A stretch of 64,000 nt of DNA from Branchinecta lynchi (lineage: Eukaryota > Arthropoda > Branchiopoda > Anostraca > Branchinectidae): NCBI GenBank assembly GCA_023053575.1, contig JAKZAP010000017.1, positions 3,045,501-3,109,500 on the forward strand, given 5' to 3'. The position numbers were made by a program, and so were the translations under genes. Under the pieces are notes generated by a model. That model saw only the letters and a program-made list of their open reading frames with translations, was not told the DNA's origin and made no database searches. This document shows positions 1-11,686 of the stretch, piece after piece; positions within the stretch are counted from its first letter, which is position 1; each line of letters opens with the position of its first letter.

Positions 1-288
1 TTCAACGATTTAATCTTTCGTGACACATTTAAAAAAAACTACTATGTATATCTTAGCATACATTTCAACTAACAACACTAACAGTCTAGACTTCCCCTTA
101 TTTTGCTATATATTTCGAAATTATTACTTGTAAACTAAACATTTGGTCCGAAGGACCATACCCTTTCCTGAAACCTGCCTGTGCCCTAGTTGACCTATTT
201 GTCGCATCCAACCATTTATTATGCTAACATCTATAATTTTACAAAACAACTTAATTATTGTAGGTCCTAAGTAGATCCCTTTATAGTT

Positions 289-672
289 TGTTAAGAATAC
301 ATCCCACTTCTAACACCATTGTTAAGATGTTGAACGTGGAGGAAGTTTCCAAAACCCTGTTCTTACATCTTGTTGAGAGGATGGACGAGTGGAGGCGAGG
401 TTTAATGAAGATAAGGCTCCTGGGGTGTGGGCTGAAGACATTCTGACACCGTAGGTGCCCACTAGCCCCAGGACCAGTCAGGAAACCGGACAAAAGAGAC
501 AAAGGGAAAGTCTTAGAATGAAATGGATCAAAGCCTGACCTCGGGCTAGCCAGCAGCTAACTGGAGCTAGTGGATAAAGACCGAGTGACCTATTGTCTCG
601 ATGCCAGGAAATTAATGATGGTGATGGAAACCGAAGAGATATATAGAAATGTAGGCGATAGAGGGAGGTACG
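289..672 (-). repeat. LTR-like direct repeat, copy 1 (internally deleted)
   Basis: About 330 bp match the copy at 5559-6231 in the same orientation: 289-520 matches 5559-5790 and 554-672 matches 6117-6231. Copy 1 lacks about 290 bp of the middle part. Read on the minus strand both copies end in TTAACA, a CA-type LTR end. Their other edge (CCTCCCTC on minus) lacks the usual TG, so the LTR reading is an inference. An alternative is a tandemly placed dispersed repeat. Confidence 0.45.
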
Positions 673-2959
673 GGCAACACAAGATTCTACAATGTTTCCA
701 TTACAGCTCCACCAACTAACATACCATCGATAGCTAAGCCATCGCGGCAATCCAGGTTTCTGACAGAGAGGGCAATCAAATAAGTGTGAAACATCAAAGC
801 CCACTCTCTGTTCAGTTAGTTCAGGGTCCTTTATTGAGCTCCAGTCCTACTGACCTTACCCTGACCACACGAACCAAACCAAAACAAATATAAAATGCGA
901 AATAAAGGCAGAATTAATATTTGAAGCGTCGATGCCTTTAAGTTCTAAAATAAATTAGGGGCTGGAAGAAATTTTAAAAAGGAATTATCAGGGAAATATT
1001 GGGGAAATGTTGCCAGTACCACAACTCGTCCCAAAAGAGAAGTCTCTGAGATTTGTTAAAAATAGAAAATGGAAAAGGGAAAACTAGGATGAATTTGGGA
1101 GGAAAGGGAAAAAGAAAGACCGCAATTTTAAAAATTACTCCAATTAGCTGTCAACGACCCAATGTAAGACCTTAATGCAAACAAACTTGAAGTAGAAATG
1201 GGGAGGGTCCTACGCACTCTAAGCCGCAAAATAAAGCACTAAAGGTAAGGGCACGCAAGTAATTAAAGCGCAAAAGACAGGCGAAAAGCATTTTCAAGCA
1301 TGATGGCCGAACACATGGCGTCAATCTGATGATTGGTCTATATACATTATGTGCAGAAGTATAAGGCAACAAAGCGCGGAAAACAAAAGCCAGCGGTGGC
1401 CGACGAACGGCTTCAGTCAGATCGCCCGAAAAGCTGCATAAAGTGCAGTAGAGACGCACGAGGAGTAGAAGCTACGCTTAAGCAGAAGCGCAGTTATCGC
1501 AAGGGTTAGCGAAGCGAACGCGAAATTGACATTAGTAGTACAGAAGCGACTTTAAAAAGGGCCCACACAATTAAACTAAGAAGGGGGAGGGATGAAAATA
1601 TACACACCTAACCGGAAATATTTAAAGCCGCACTTGCAAGCGGGAAAACGCGGACCTAACACTCCTACCTAAATAAATAAATTTTACTTGGAGGTTGCAA
1701 CGTCCAGCTGAATTTCGCTGGTGATGAGATTTGATGATGTTGAAGCCGAAATAATTGTTGGTCTAAAGTTGAAGTTGTAGCGCCGACAGAAGAATGGTTT
1801 GATGAAATTGAATTTAGATGGCGCTGACGGTGAATAGTTGTATCGTTGTTAGTGTAGATGACGCTGCTGCTGGTGATAAGATTTGCGTTGCTGATGATGT
1901 TAGATTGTATATTTTCGCTGGTAAAAATTTAAAGTTGGATTGAGGTTCGACGGCGATAAACTGGGACTTTACGTCACCAGGCTGTGATGCCAGGTGGAGG
2001 TCGGTTGTGAGGGTAGGCTCGCCTCGACCCGTGGAGGGGAGATAGGAGGATGCTGAGTGCTGAGGTGGGGTCCGGAACGACGGATAATGAGGGGGGGGCT
2101 GGCACGGATGGTGCGGCGTGCCCGTTATCACCTCTGGGGTTGGCGGCGCGATTTCCAATGTCGGTGGCGAGCTTTTGAAAGATTGGCGGCGTCGGTGGCG
2201 TGGTTATGATTGTCGGTGTCATTGGTGGTTTAAATCGTCCCATCGGAGGCGGCTTGACGCTCGAAGACGCTAGGACCTCAGCGCCATGGCATCTTCTGTC
2301 GCAACCTGCGTGCCATACAAAAAGTCTTTCCAAGATGTAAATATAAATAAATATTTGAAGAAAAAAAAAAAATCGATCACTCTAAATTAAAGATTAATTG
2401 CTAATATTTGAAATTTTTGAATCAAACTAGAAATTTTCAACAAACTAGAAAATCTAAATTAGAACTGACAACCAATTGGAGAATGGAATTTTTCAAACAA
2501 TCTTGAATATTTTTCATTAGATTTTATTTTTTTTTTTTTATTATTTAGAGTGTATCGTGGTATAACTAAAAAATGGCGTCAAACCGAGACAGAAAGTCTG
2601 TTCGGTGGCTTGCGCCGTATGAACCTTTACATACTAAACATTATTAGTACCAATACAGACGGTACGGCACGGGGCGGCAACTGGCGCGGGTCCACCAGCG
2701 GCGATGACACCTGGAAGAGAAAAGTGATTGCTCGGAGGGACACTCCGGCGTTACTTGCCGGGGCCAATCGCTTCTCATAGTATCATTTTGCCCTGCATAA
2801 CTTATTTCGTGAGAGGACAGAGAGAAAAGCCGACTATACTGGGGAGGATGAGAAGGATGCTCGATAGGCCTTGACACTGGCGCTACTACAGCTGGTTGAA
2901 GTACTGTTGGCACCACAGCTGTGCGTCCAAGTACAGGGCAAGAAGGAGACGGGTAATAC
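673..2959. other. gene-free stretch inside the LTR-like pair
   Basis: No reading frame here looks like a protein family. Small ORFs are low-complexity. Positions 1690-2300 are rich in GTTG/GATG words and T/G on the plus strand, with no clear period. The stretch sits between the two LTR-like repeats and would be internal sequence of that element. Confidence 0.4.
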
Positions 2960-3760
2960 TCAATAGCTGAAGCAACCGGCGCTAAAGACGGCTCTTTCCA
3001 AACAGGAACGGTTGGGAAGGTCATAACTGACTCTTAGCTTTAAGCATGGAAATCTTGGACCAAATTTTTCCAATCGGTGATAACTGACGACTTGTTTTTC
3101 TGAACCGAATTTCTGGACCACGTAATTTTGGCCTTCGTCAAAAACATGAACAACTTGATCAGGTCCATCTTCACACACTTCTGAAATCTTTGACGCTATA
3201 CCAAATGCGGGAGGGAATTTCAGAAAAAACATTTCTCCAATCCTGTGCGGGGTAAATTTGTTACAATTTTTGTCAATGGACAGGAGGAAGAAGTCACCTT
3301 TTCGTGGGAGAGTTTGCACAAACTGGGGGTTAACCGTAATCTTTCGGGCCCGTAGGGCTGCACTGCCCTTAATCAAGACTGTTCTCGTACCAGGGGGTAA
3401 AGCGACAATTTTGCAACCAATTTGTCTCGAATAATTCGGCCTGATACGATGAACACTCTTTAACGGAAGTATTTCTCCGTCCGGTAAAACTTTACATGTT
3501 TTTGGTTGGTTTGGGCATTTACTGGGCACAACTTCGTGCAAAGGTTCTATACCTTTGCACGATGGGAATTGTGGTTGGTCCTCAGTATGCAAGTCTGGTA
3601 GCGGTTGACATTCTCGCAGATACTGAGACCAACCAAACCAAGGATCTGGAAGGGGAAGAGATTGAAGATCTCGTGAACACTCATTTTCAGTATTAAATTT
3701 AGAGGAAAATAGCGATGTGCGGGGTCGAGGGACAGGGGGGCAAACGGGGTAAATGTCCAT
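2960..3760 (-). CDS. uncharacterised 266-residue ORF inside the LTR-like pair
   Basis: This is the longest open frame in the first 11 kb. It starts with a true ATG at 3758-3760 and ends with TGA at 2960. The protein is proline-rich at the start, with cysteines spread along the first half and a more ordered second half. I see no gag zinc knuckle, protease DTG, integrase HHCC or reverse-transcriptase YVDD motif, so it is not the usual Copia polyprotein. It is on the same strand as the PBS-like site at 5539-5557, as expected for a gene of a non-autonomous LTR element or a captured host fragment. Function unknown. A chance ORF is possible, but 266 codons is long for this AT-rich sequence. Confidence 0.4.
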   Translation of the reverse strand: MDIYPVCPPVPRPRTSLFSSKFNTENECSRDLQSLPLPDPWFGWSQYLRECQPLPDLHTEDQPQFPSCKGIEPLHEVVPSKCPNQPKTCKVLPDGEILPLKSVHRIRPNYSRQIGCKIVALPPGTRTVLIKGSAALRARKITVNPQFVQTLPRKGDFFLLSIDKNCNKFTPHRIGEMFFLKFPPAFGIASKISEVCEDGPDQVVHVFDEGQNYVVQKFGSEKQVVSYHRLEKFGPRFPCLKLRVSYDLPNRSCLERAVFSAGCFSY

Positions 3761-4689
3761 GTCGAAAATTCGTCATGAGTTTAGGTGGCCTCAATAGCGA
3801 AAAGGCAAACTAGTCGCTAAGATCACCCAAAACCTTCACTCGAAAATGAGAGGGGGAACAAGCTCGACTGGACGTGGAAACTCAGACTAAACTAAGACGC
3901 GGAACCAACTTGATATCTAACCATTGTTTTTACTTCATGAGGAGAAAAAAAAACATGTGGCATGAATAAATGGCATTAACCTTAAATTTATTATCAAAAG
4001 AAAATAGGCCAGAGGCTTCATGCGAAATCTCCGCATCCGGATGGCGAATAAACACACATACGCTAGATTGCGATCGAAACGCAAGAAAACCTGACAAAAA
4101 AATGTGGTGGTGGGGAGGGATGACAGAGGGAACGACTGGCGAAACGCAAACAACGTCTATGTGGCAAATTACTACACACATTTAGACCGAAACCAGTCGA
4201 AATTCCACGAAAATGTCACGAATGAAGCGCGATGTACATTCTTGAGAGAGTATCTATCTCCGCAAGAAAAATATACAAACAGATCACCAAACTGGCCGAT
4301 AGGAGAATATCAAAAATTAAGGATAAGCCGAAAAAATGTCACAAATAGAAATACGATGTCCCTGCCTCACTCCATAGGGCTTGAAAATCGTGCCATAAAG
4401 ACAACGTCGAAAAAAAAAGGCGAGAAAGGTTGATTTTATTCCGAATAACCATGACTTTCGTGCAAAAAAAAAAAAATTATGTTGGGGAACTAAACAAAAT
4501 AATTATCATGGAATTGGGAATAATCGCAGGCAAAATTACGTTTCCGGGTATGTGAAAGTATAAAGTATGTGCTAGTTTATCAATGGTACCGCAAGCACGC
4601 ATTGTCAGTGTTTAGAGCACTGATCTAAAATGGACACGGCGAAATGACGCAATGATGTACCCCGGTGAATAAATTATTTTGCCGATGCG
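3761..4689. other. gene-free stretch
   Basis: Only short overlapping frames on both strands are present, and none looks like a known protein. Several A-runs occur (3946, 4407, 4465). Nothing else is recognised. Confidence 0.3.
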
Positions 4690-5230
4690 ATGACGATTTG
4701 CAGTCTGTGGCGCGAAAAACACTCACTTGACGACAAGTAGACAATAACAAATACTGAAGGGATGGACAAATCGCGATCTGCAGTGCGGCGATACACATAC
4801 AACGACAACCGGAAAAATCCTGGAAGGGAAAGGGGCAGGGAAAAGAAAATCTGCAATCAGTGGCGCGGCACACACACACATGAAGACTGCAAAATTCCTG
4901 AAAAGGGGAAGAGGGCAGGAGAAAAGAAAATTCGCGGTCAGTGGCGCGAAATACACTCACATGGCGACCGGAAAAATCCTTAAAAGGGAAGGGGGAGGGA
5001 CAAGAAATTTCTCAATCAGTGGCGCGAAACACTCACATGTTTGATCGGAAAATTCTTAAAACAAAAAAAAGTAGGAGGAAAGGGACAACGAAAATTAACA
5101 GTCAGTGGCGCGACACACACTCACATGTAGACCGGAAAATTCTTTAAAAAAAAAGTGGGAGGAAAGAAGGAAGGAAAATTTACAGTCAGTGGCGCGACAC
5201 ACACTCACATGGCGACCGGAAAAATCCAAA
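4690..5230 (+). repeat. minisatellite, about 80-bp unit, seven copies
   Basis: The phrase CAGTGGCGCGAMACACTCAC recurs near 4700, 4780, 4856, 4937, 5016, 5101 and 5185, a spacing of 77-85 bp. Each copy is followed by a GACCGGAAAAAT-type segment and a purine-rich stretch (GGGAGGAAAGGGA type). Copies differ by small indels in the A- and G-rich part. The ORFs crossing it on both strands are by-products of the repeat. Confidence 0.8.
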
Positions 5231-5538
5231 AAACTATACAAGGGAAAACAAAAACAAAAGGATAAACGCGACATAAAATAATTTTCATATGTGAAGAAAG
5301 CCGACGGAAATATCAAAGAGTAAAAATAGAAAAACCTAAACCTACATTTTTGTTCTGGACTGACCGAGCTGAACCATAAAAAAAAATGAAATAAAATAAA
5401 TAAAGGAGTTATTTTTATTTGCTAAATTAAAGGGTAGGGCGGGTGGGTGGAAAAAAATTTAATTGTCGTGACTACGAACAAAAAATTTGGACGTGGGTCC
5501 TCCTTATTATGAGAAAATAAGGGCTTACAAAAATAAAC

Positions 5539-5557
5539 TTCCCACTTCTGATACCAT
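5539..5557 (-). promoter_or_regulatory. primer-binding-site-like sequence beside LTR-like repeat
   Basis: On the minus strand, TGGTATCAGAAGTGGGAA begins one base after the TTAACA end of the 5559-6231 repeat. TGGTATCA matches the usual PBS complementary to the 3' end of initiator tRNA-Met in Copia-type elements. The matching position next to copy 1 (below 289) lacks it, as expected for a 3' LTR. The sequence and its placement are seen directly; the function is inferred. Confidence 0.45.
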
Positions 5558-5558
5558 T

Positions 5559-6231
5559 GTTAATAATACATCCCACTTCTAACACCATTGTTAAGATGTT
5601 GAACGTGGAGGAAGTTTTCAAAACCCTGTTCTTACACCTTGTTGAGAGGATGGACGAGTGGAGGCGAGGTTTAATGAAGATAAGGCTCCTGGGGTGTGGG
5701 CTGAAGACATTCTGACACCGTTGGTGCCCACTAGCCCCAGGACCAGTCAGGAAACCGGACAAAAGAGACAAGGGAAAGTCTCAGGGAATTCTATAGCTCA
5801 GCCGCAGTCAATCCAGAAATCCCTAATCAAGCTGGTTCACACATCCTAGCGAAGCTGGAATTCACATATCCAGTCAAGCCTGAGGCCTACTAGCCGAGAT
5901 GGACCATAATGTTTATAGTTAATTTATCTTATGCAAATCGTGTACAAGAGTGTGACACATATAATATAGCACTAATTGGTCCCTAACTAAATATATAAAC
6001 TGGTCCTTACCATAAATTATAATATAGAGTAACTGAGGTCTTGCTCCGACCAAGGATGAAAGAGAACTCGTCTTGGCTGCGGATTCATTCCGCAGCCAAA
6101 ATACTTAGATCGGGTTAGCTAACTGGAGCTAGTGGATAAAGACCGAGTGACCTATTGTCACGATGCCAGGAAATTAATGATGGTGATGGAAACCGAAGAG
6201 ATATATAGAAAAGTAGGCGATAGAGGGAGGG
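5559..6231 (-). repeat. LTR-like direct repeat, copy 2 (longer copy)
   Basis: This is the longer partner of 289-672 and keeps an extra central part (5791-6116). With the adjoining PBS-like site it would be the 5' LTR of an element running on the minus strand towards position 289. No Copia gag-pol frame lies between the copies, so the element would be non-autonomous. Confidence 0.45.
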
Positions 6232-7258
6232 AATAACTAGGTGGACTGTTGCAGAGCAAAGTGCTATGGGATGTCTCCATAACAAGTTACCGGGTCATTT
6301 CCGAAACCCTTTTTGAAAACTGGTACAACTATCGAAATATTCCATTGACTAGCCATGTAGCTTTTTCCAGCCTATTCTCGGAGCGTAGGCCTATCTCCAT
6401 TTCATAGATTTCAGGGCTGATCGCATTTCCTTTTTTATAATAATATTTAAAAGCTGCGAATCTACTTTAATTCAATGGAAAACAATACATAGTCTTAAAG
6501 TCGTTCAGGTAACTTATCCCCATCACTCATTTCTCCTTCTTTTTCTTCAAATCAATCTGGCCCTGACTCCTCTGGAGGGACGTTGCATTGTTCTTTACAG
6601 TAGTCGTACACTTCACACTATTCTAGATTTCCCTAGTACTCTTTTCCCTATCTTCATTTCCCATCTTCCTCTTTTTTAACCGATTTTTACTTTTTCTGGG
6701 AGACTAGTTTTAAACGTTTTCAAACATGCAAATGCGACCGTTCTTATTTGTTTACATTCGCTGTGGAAGAAATTTTTTTTATTTCTACTTCCAACGCACC
6801 TCCAAACCAACTTCATACAATTTACCTGTCAACTGTTCAAAGGAAATTCCAATCTCGACTTCCTAAGCTATTTCCAACCTGCATCTCCGTATCAACTTGA
6901 AACAGCTTTTTCGACAACCCTTTTTCCTAAAATCTTCGGTTCTTAACGATTTCCCAATCTCCACAGGACCTTCTACATGAATTAATTCATTTTCCATCAC
7001 AACATCCACTGTCCCTGTACTATATCTTTTTCCAAATTGAAACATAAAATTCAAAGGGAGGTGGTCAGAACGGGTCTAGGCGAGAAACCCCCCCCCCCCT
7101 CGGTGACAAAAAACTCCCGACCAAAAAAAAACCCGGCGACCCCCCCCCCCCCCCCCCCCCCCCCTTAAATCCTTTCCGTTTAATACGAATCCAAAATTTA
7201 TCTTGACTTCCCGTGATCTTAGTCTAAGCCAAGTGGACTTCCAGTACAAAAAGAAAAA
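6232..7258. other. gene-free stretch with C tracts
   Basis: No gene seen. C-runs at about 7088-7099 and 7141-7164 flank a short A-run. These resemble the homopolymer-rich ends of the hAT-MITE family found at 9971, 51002 and 54353, but no TIR is visible here. Confidence 0.3.
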
Positions 7259-7716
7259 CTAAGTGAAGACGAAGGAACTGTGAAAGGATTTGGTAGGGGG
7301 TTTCGTTACATTGAGTGGCACATCTGCAACTTGAGGATGAATAAAGCATGCGTCGACCTTGATGCGTAATCTTCGGTGATTGACTTTGTCCGGCGACAGG
7401 ACTTTAACCATTGTAAAGGCATTGGCAATTAGCTTCGAGTCATCTGCGTATTGTGGCATGGGGTTCTTCAGAAGCTGATGGGCGTCGTTAATGTATATGG
7501 CGAAGAGTGCTGGTCCTAGTACTGCCCCTTGCGGGACTCCACTAAGTACCATGGCTTCCGATGAAAAGAGCTCCTCACCTGCTATCCCGAAGACACGGAC
7601 TCTTTGCTTGCGTCCAGTCAGGAAGTTCTGCACCCAATCTGCAACTTGAGGATGAATAAAGCATGCGTCGACCTTGATGCGTAATCTTCGGTGACTGACT
7701 TTAAAGTCCGGCGACT
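7259..7716 (-). pseudogene. LINE reverse-transcriptase fragment with a duplicated segment
   Basis: The minus-strand frame from 7633 to about 7400 carries reverse-transcriptase palm motifs: SGVPQGAVLGPALFAIYIND followed by the catalytic box YADDSK. Those are hallmarks of non-LTR retrotransposons of the Jockey/CR1 group. The fragment stops being RT-like after about 7400. There the sequence 7322-7396 is a direct repeat of 7637-7716 (75-80 bp, few differences), so RT homology is embedded between two copies of the same segment. That suggests a small internal duplication after insertion. No other part of ORF2 is recognisable nearby. Confidence 0.65.
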
Positions 7717-7810
7717 TCGTCAGTCACCGTCAGAAAATCGTTGGCAACCTTGAACATTTCTAGGCTGGTCTGGGGGCTGCTAACTTAGAACCTCCAATTC
7801 ACCGTTGTTT

Positions 7811-8035
7811 TCACCTCCGACCGACCGTTTTATCCCGATTAGTTTTCTCGGTTTCCCCGTCACTATGTTTCCCGCATGAATCGCTGTTACGAATTCGATC
7901 ACGCACGGAAAGATCCTGTACGCCTGTGAGGCTTCGCGCTGTGTTCCTCTTCAAGATGGCTCTTCCGTTCTGGTAGTCCAAAAATCCGTTACAGTCCGGC
8001 GATGGAGAACGAGAAATCCGTAAATATTTTGTCAA
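7811..8035 (-). pseudogene. possible C-terminal LINE ORF2 scrap
   Basis: A 74-codon frame contains LSVRDRIRNSD, similar in style to the basic region near the end of some LINE reverse transcriptases. It follows the RT fragment at 7259-7716 upstream on the same strand sense only loosely. The assignment rests on one short motif and is weak. Confidence 0.2.
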
Positions 8036-8241
8036 AGTCTAGGGGAGGGGACCATATCAAAACATACAACTGGTTAATGACCGGCAATGCTATAGAAACA
8101 CACCGGTTGGTAAGAATAGACACGAAACGCAACATCACAAGCGAATTCGTTCTTTTTATAGAACATTCACGAACTATTTAACTGATTTTTATAGGCTAGG
8201 TAAAAGGTCGTTCATCATACTAGGGTGCAACATATCTTCAT

Positions 8242-8484
8242 TTAAGCTTTTTCTGAAGAAACTGAAGCCGCGGTAGCAGAACCAACGAATGTACCTGTAA
8301 TGAAATTAAACTGAGCGCCAAACGCAAAATTTGAAAAATTCTTCTTTTCAACTTTTTCCCATTCAAAGCCTTGTCTGTAATGTATCTCGAAAAAATCCCT
8401 GCCAATGAATGTCCTTCCGTAAAGCAGAGAACAGTCTACATGATAGGTGCCATAGGCAAAATTTCTTGTAACATTTCTTATCAT
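8242..8484 (-). CDS. unrecognised 80-residue ORF
   Basis: It has an ATG at 8482-8484 and a normal amino-acid mix (aromatic-rich, one cysteine) unlike the low-complexity frames around it, so it could be a host exon or exon fragment. No family recognised, and no convincing splice sites at its edges. Confidence 0.2.
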   Translation of the reverse strand: MIRNVTRNFAYGTYHVDCSLLYGRTFIGRDFFEIHYRQGFEWEKVEKKNFSNFAFGAQFNFITGTFVGSATAASVSSEKA

Positions 8485-9970
8485 AGCGTCTTTTTAAAGT
8501 TTCAGGTGAAAGTAAGGGATACTTGATAAATCATAGGTCTGTCTGTCGGTGACCACGATAACCCTTCAACAGACTGAGGTATTTGCCAGCACATGGCAGT
8601 GCTTTTATTCTACCATCTCCTAAAGCGCCGTTCAGATAAAAAGCAGGTTGCGATCACCAGCTCAGTCATTTTACCTTCTCCTTGAGCCTAAAAAGCCAAA
8701 TTATCATCAAACCTCTCTCTGCAGGTAATGTTTTCAATGTAACCCTCTTTTGTGCTAGCATACTGAGAAACTTCGAAAATCTGTTATCTGCTAAAATACA
8801 GAGAGTTGCAAAAAACACGCTGTATTCAAACCATGCGCCACAGGGCGAAATTTACTATTTGGCCGCATAACTGCCTTCATGTCATTCAAGCAATTTTCTG
8901 TTAATTGGTGAGGAATCAGCTCGTTGTGGCAAGGTAACCTAGCTAATTAATTAAAGAATAATGTTTGATGATAAACTGTTCATGACATTCCCTCTTCCTC
9001 TAACGACGAAAGATTCAGAAAACTAGAATTTGAGATATTACGCAAGATCTAAAAATCCGGAAATCCGATGCATCGAATTCTCACCCGTCTAAGACCCAAG
9101 AAATCTGTTTTTGACGGACAAATCCGTCAAAGTGGAAACGTTCGTTGCGCGGCATTATCGGTGTTTACTGGGCACTAGCTGTCTGTACACTGCTAGATTC
9201 TGGACCCTTGGAACGGGTGTAACTGCCTAGCGTTGCTGAAGACATTGGCATTACGTACGTCTCGGTAACTTGCGGCACAAGCAAATGTTCTTAAAGAGCT
9301 TGCCCGTGGACGCGTTGCTGCTGAATTGTCAACCTTTGAGATGCTACTGTAACTAGGAACCTCCTTTTCGTCTGGTAGTGTTCCTACACTTTTACCGTTC
9401 TAAAGTTATACGCAGACATTCTTGTTCCCAATAGGAGCTTCACACCCCCGAATTTCGCATCCGTCGTATTTTTTCTTGCTCCTATAAGATCTAGTTTAAG
9501 CTGCGCACGAGCGATCAGCTTTCTAGCCATATAATCCGGTGACTATATGAATGTAGTAAATCGGTTCACTTGCTGTGATGCTCAGAGTACGTAATTATGT
9601 GTAAGTGTTCTGACGAACTTTATTAAAACAGGCGGAATCCGATATGACAGTTTTAGGCGGTACGTCTCTTATGTCTTTAATAATAATAGAATTGCAACAA
9701 CAAGGCTTTCGCCTCTATATACACTAAATTGAATTTCAGCGAGGTGGTAGTCGACACCTGCGATTTGCTTTGAATTGGTTGATATTTTTGGCATTACAAC
9801 ACTTTCTGGGAGGTTTGGGATTCCGGCATTGAGTTACTGGGCAAAACCTTCCCTAAAGGAGCTTCCTCTAATCCTTGGGGAAAAAGTTTAGCACTTTCAT
9901 ATTAGTTTGTCAAAGCAAGACATGCCAAACTAAGTATCTTCCACTTTTGATGAATGAGTGTAATTCGGAC
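8485..9970. other. gene-free stretch
   Basis: Nothing recognised on either strand: no long frame, RNA gene or repeat relationship seen with other parts of the window. Confidence 0.3.
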
Positions 9971-10187
9971 CAGAGGCGTGACTAGCCAACACGTTTGGGG
10001 GAGGGGAAGAGGCACTTGCCGACTGGCTGGTATTGACTGATTTTCAGAAAAAACGACTATTTTGACTAAATATCGACCAATTTTCAGAAAAACTGACTGT
10101 AAAATCAACTATTATCGCCGCGCTTCGTGCCGACTCGGTTATTTTTTTACCGACTGGGACAGCATTGGGGGGGGGGGGGGGGGGGGG
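9971..10187 (+). mobile_element. hAT-type MITE fragment with G-run
   Basis: It begins CAGAGGCGTGACTAGCCAAC, matching the reverse complement of the right end of the complete MITE at 51002-51221. The inner part, with repeated CAGAAAAAACGACT-like words and GCGCTTCG, also matches that MITE. It runs into a 20-base G tract at 10167-10187. The opposite TIR is not seen, so the element is truncated or rearranged here. Confidence 0.6.
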
Positions 10188-10520
10188 CTCCGGAAGTCCC
10201 ATTGCACGCTTATAATGGAGTGACCAGGACTGGACTTATAGTCACAGACGCGTCAATTTATGGAACTGCAGAGGATCTGGGCACTATCGTGCTTGGATCT
10301 GGAATCTGAAACTGAACGGAAGTTGAACACCTCTTAAAGTGCGTTTGTTGCAAAGTGCTCAAGATACTTATGATCAAACGATAGATTGTTTAGTGAGCCA
10401 CAAGGCCTCACTCATTTTGACTAAATATCGACCAATTTTCAGAAAAACTGACTGTAAAATCAACTATTATCGCCGCGCTTCGTGCCGACTCGGTTATTTT
10501 TTTACCGACTGGGACAGCAT
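10059..10520 (+). repeat. 107-bp direct repeat
   Basis: Positions 10059-10165 and 10414-10520 are nearly identical. Both contain the MITE interior (GCCGCGCTTCGTGCCGACTC and a T-run before ACCGACTGGGACAGCAT). The copies flank the inverted repeat at 10188-10243, pointing to a local duplication of part of the MITE. Confidence 0.75.
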
Positions 10521-10593
10521 ATAGTCCCCGACTGGGACTATAAGTCCAGTCCTGGTCACTCCATTATAAGCGTGCAATGGGACTTCCGGAGCC
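10188..10593. repeat. 56-bp inverted repeat bounded by G and C runs
   Basis: Positions 10188-10243 and 10536-10593 are inverted copies (CTCCGGAAGTCCCATTGCAC paired with GTGCAATGGGACTTCCGGAG). A G-run borders one arm and a C-run the other, giving a hairpin with a loop of about 290 bp. Confidence 0.75.
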
Positions 10594-11686
10594 CCCCCCC
10601 CCCCAGCCACAGGGGCCTCACCAGTGAGCCACAAGGCCTCACTCAATTGTGTCTTGAGGGTTCAGTTATAAATTAATTCTTGGTCTCCCGAAAGTGCTCA
10701 AATTAACCGCATCACTTTTGATTAAAACAAAAAAAAAATTTCATGATCCCAATTTTTGCCTCAAGGGTTTCGCTTAGAAATGAATTTCTAGCGCAATCAT
10801 ATACGTGAAGTGCAGAAAAATATTTTACCCAAACGATATATTTTGATGACCCTTTAAACCTCTGAGCCTTCGGGGTTCTGCTTAAAAATGAATTCCTTAA
10901 AGTACTTATCTGAAGATCAGTTTTCGTAGCCAGTTTTGGAAAACCACTTTCCCTGTCTTACGCACGCTCTCTTATAACTACCACGAGTGAGGTGCTCACA
11001 AGGTGTTCACGGGTCCTGCTCAAGGGATCCGACCATCATGGGGGTTGCGGGAAGTTTTTGACATGCACAGGATGTAAGTTGGACAGTGCCGAGTTTGAGC
11101 GACCTTGACTTGTTGTTTGGCGTCCGGATAGGATCCGGCCAAAGCGGGGGAAGGGGAGCGGGACTCGGATATTTGCTGATAGTCTCTGCTCCGATTCTAG
11201 TCAAACTTTACGGACGGGAAGAAGATTAGTCAGAGATGCGACATTTATATTTCCGAGAATGCCGAGTTCTAATCAGCCACGGTGGGCGGAGTTGTCCCAG
11301 AAATGTTGTGGCTCGCATAAGTGTCAAACAAGTGGAGTGATTTGAATGAAACTTGGAAGGTACAGATATCATATGCCCTAGATGACATGTTTTAAGGTTC
11401 GAACCGGTTCATGCTGTTGACCGGATAACACCTTGTTTGTGGGTGGCGTACTGCAGTTAGGTCACAGTTGATATTTTGATGGCAAATCTTGAGAGCTGTT
11501 TCTGGATACTGCAAATGTAGCTGACAGAAGCTAATTGCTGTTGGAAGAGAAGGAGTCGCTGCTGCTGAAGGGCTTAGCCGTGCCCAATTACGGCCAAACG
11601 AAATGCACGTGTGATTCGGCGTGGATAAACAAACGATTCTTCTTGAGGTAGGCTTAGTCCCAATTTTCTTTGTCGAAGCTTGAACT
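10594..11686. other. gene-free stretch
   Basis: No gene recognised. GAGCCACAAGGCCTCACTCA at 10396 recurs at 10626, showing a short duplicated phrase. The rest shows nothing. Confidence 0.3.

Noticed and set aside
1974..2333. Proline-rich frames on the minus strand at 1814-2333
   Set aside because: These are overlapping frames from G/T-biased low-complexity sequence, with no domain and no conservation clue.
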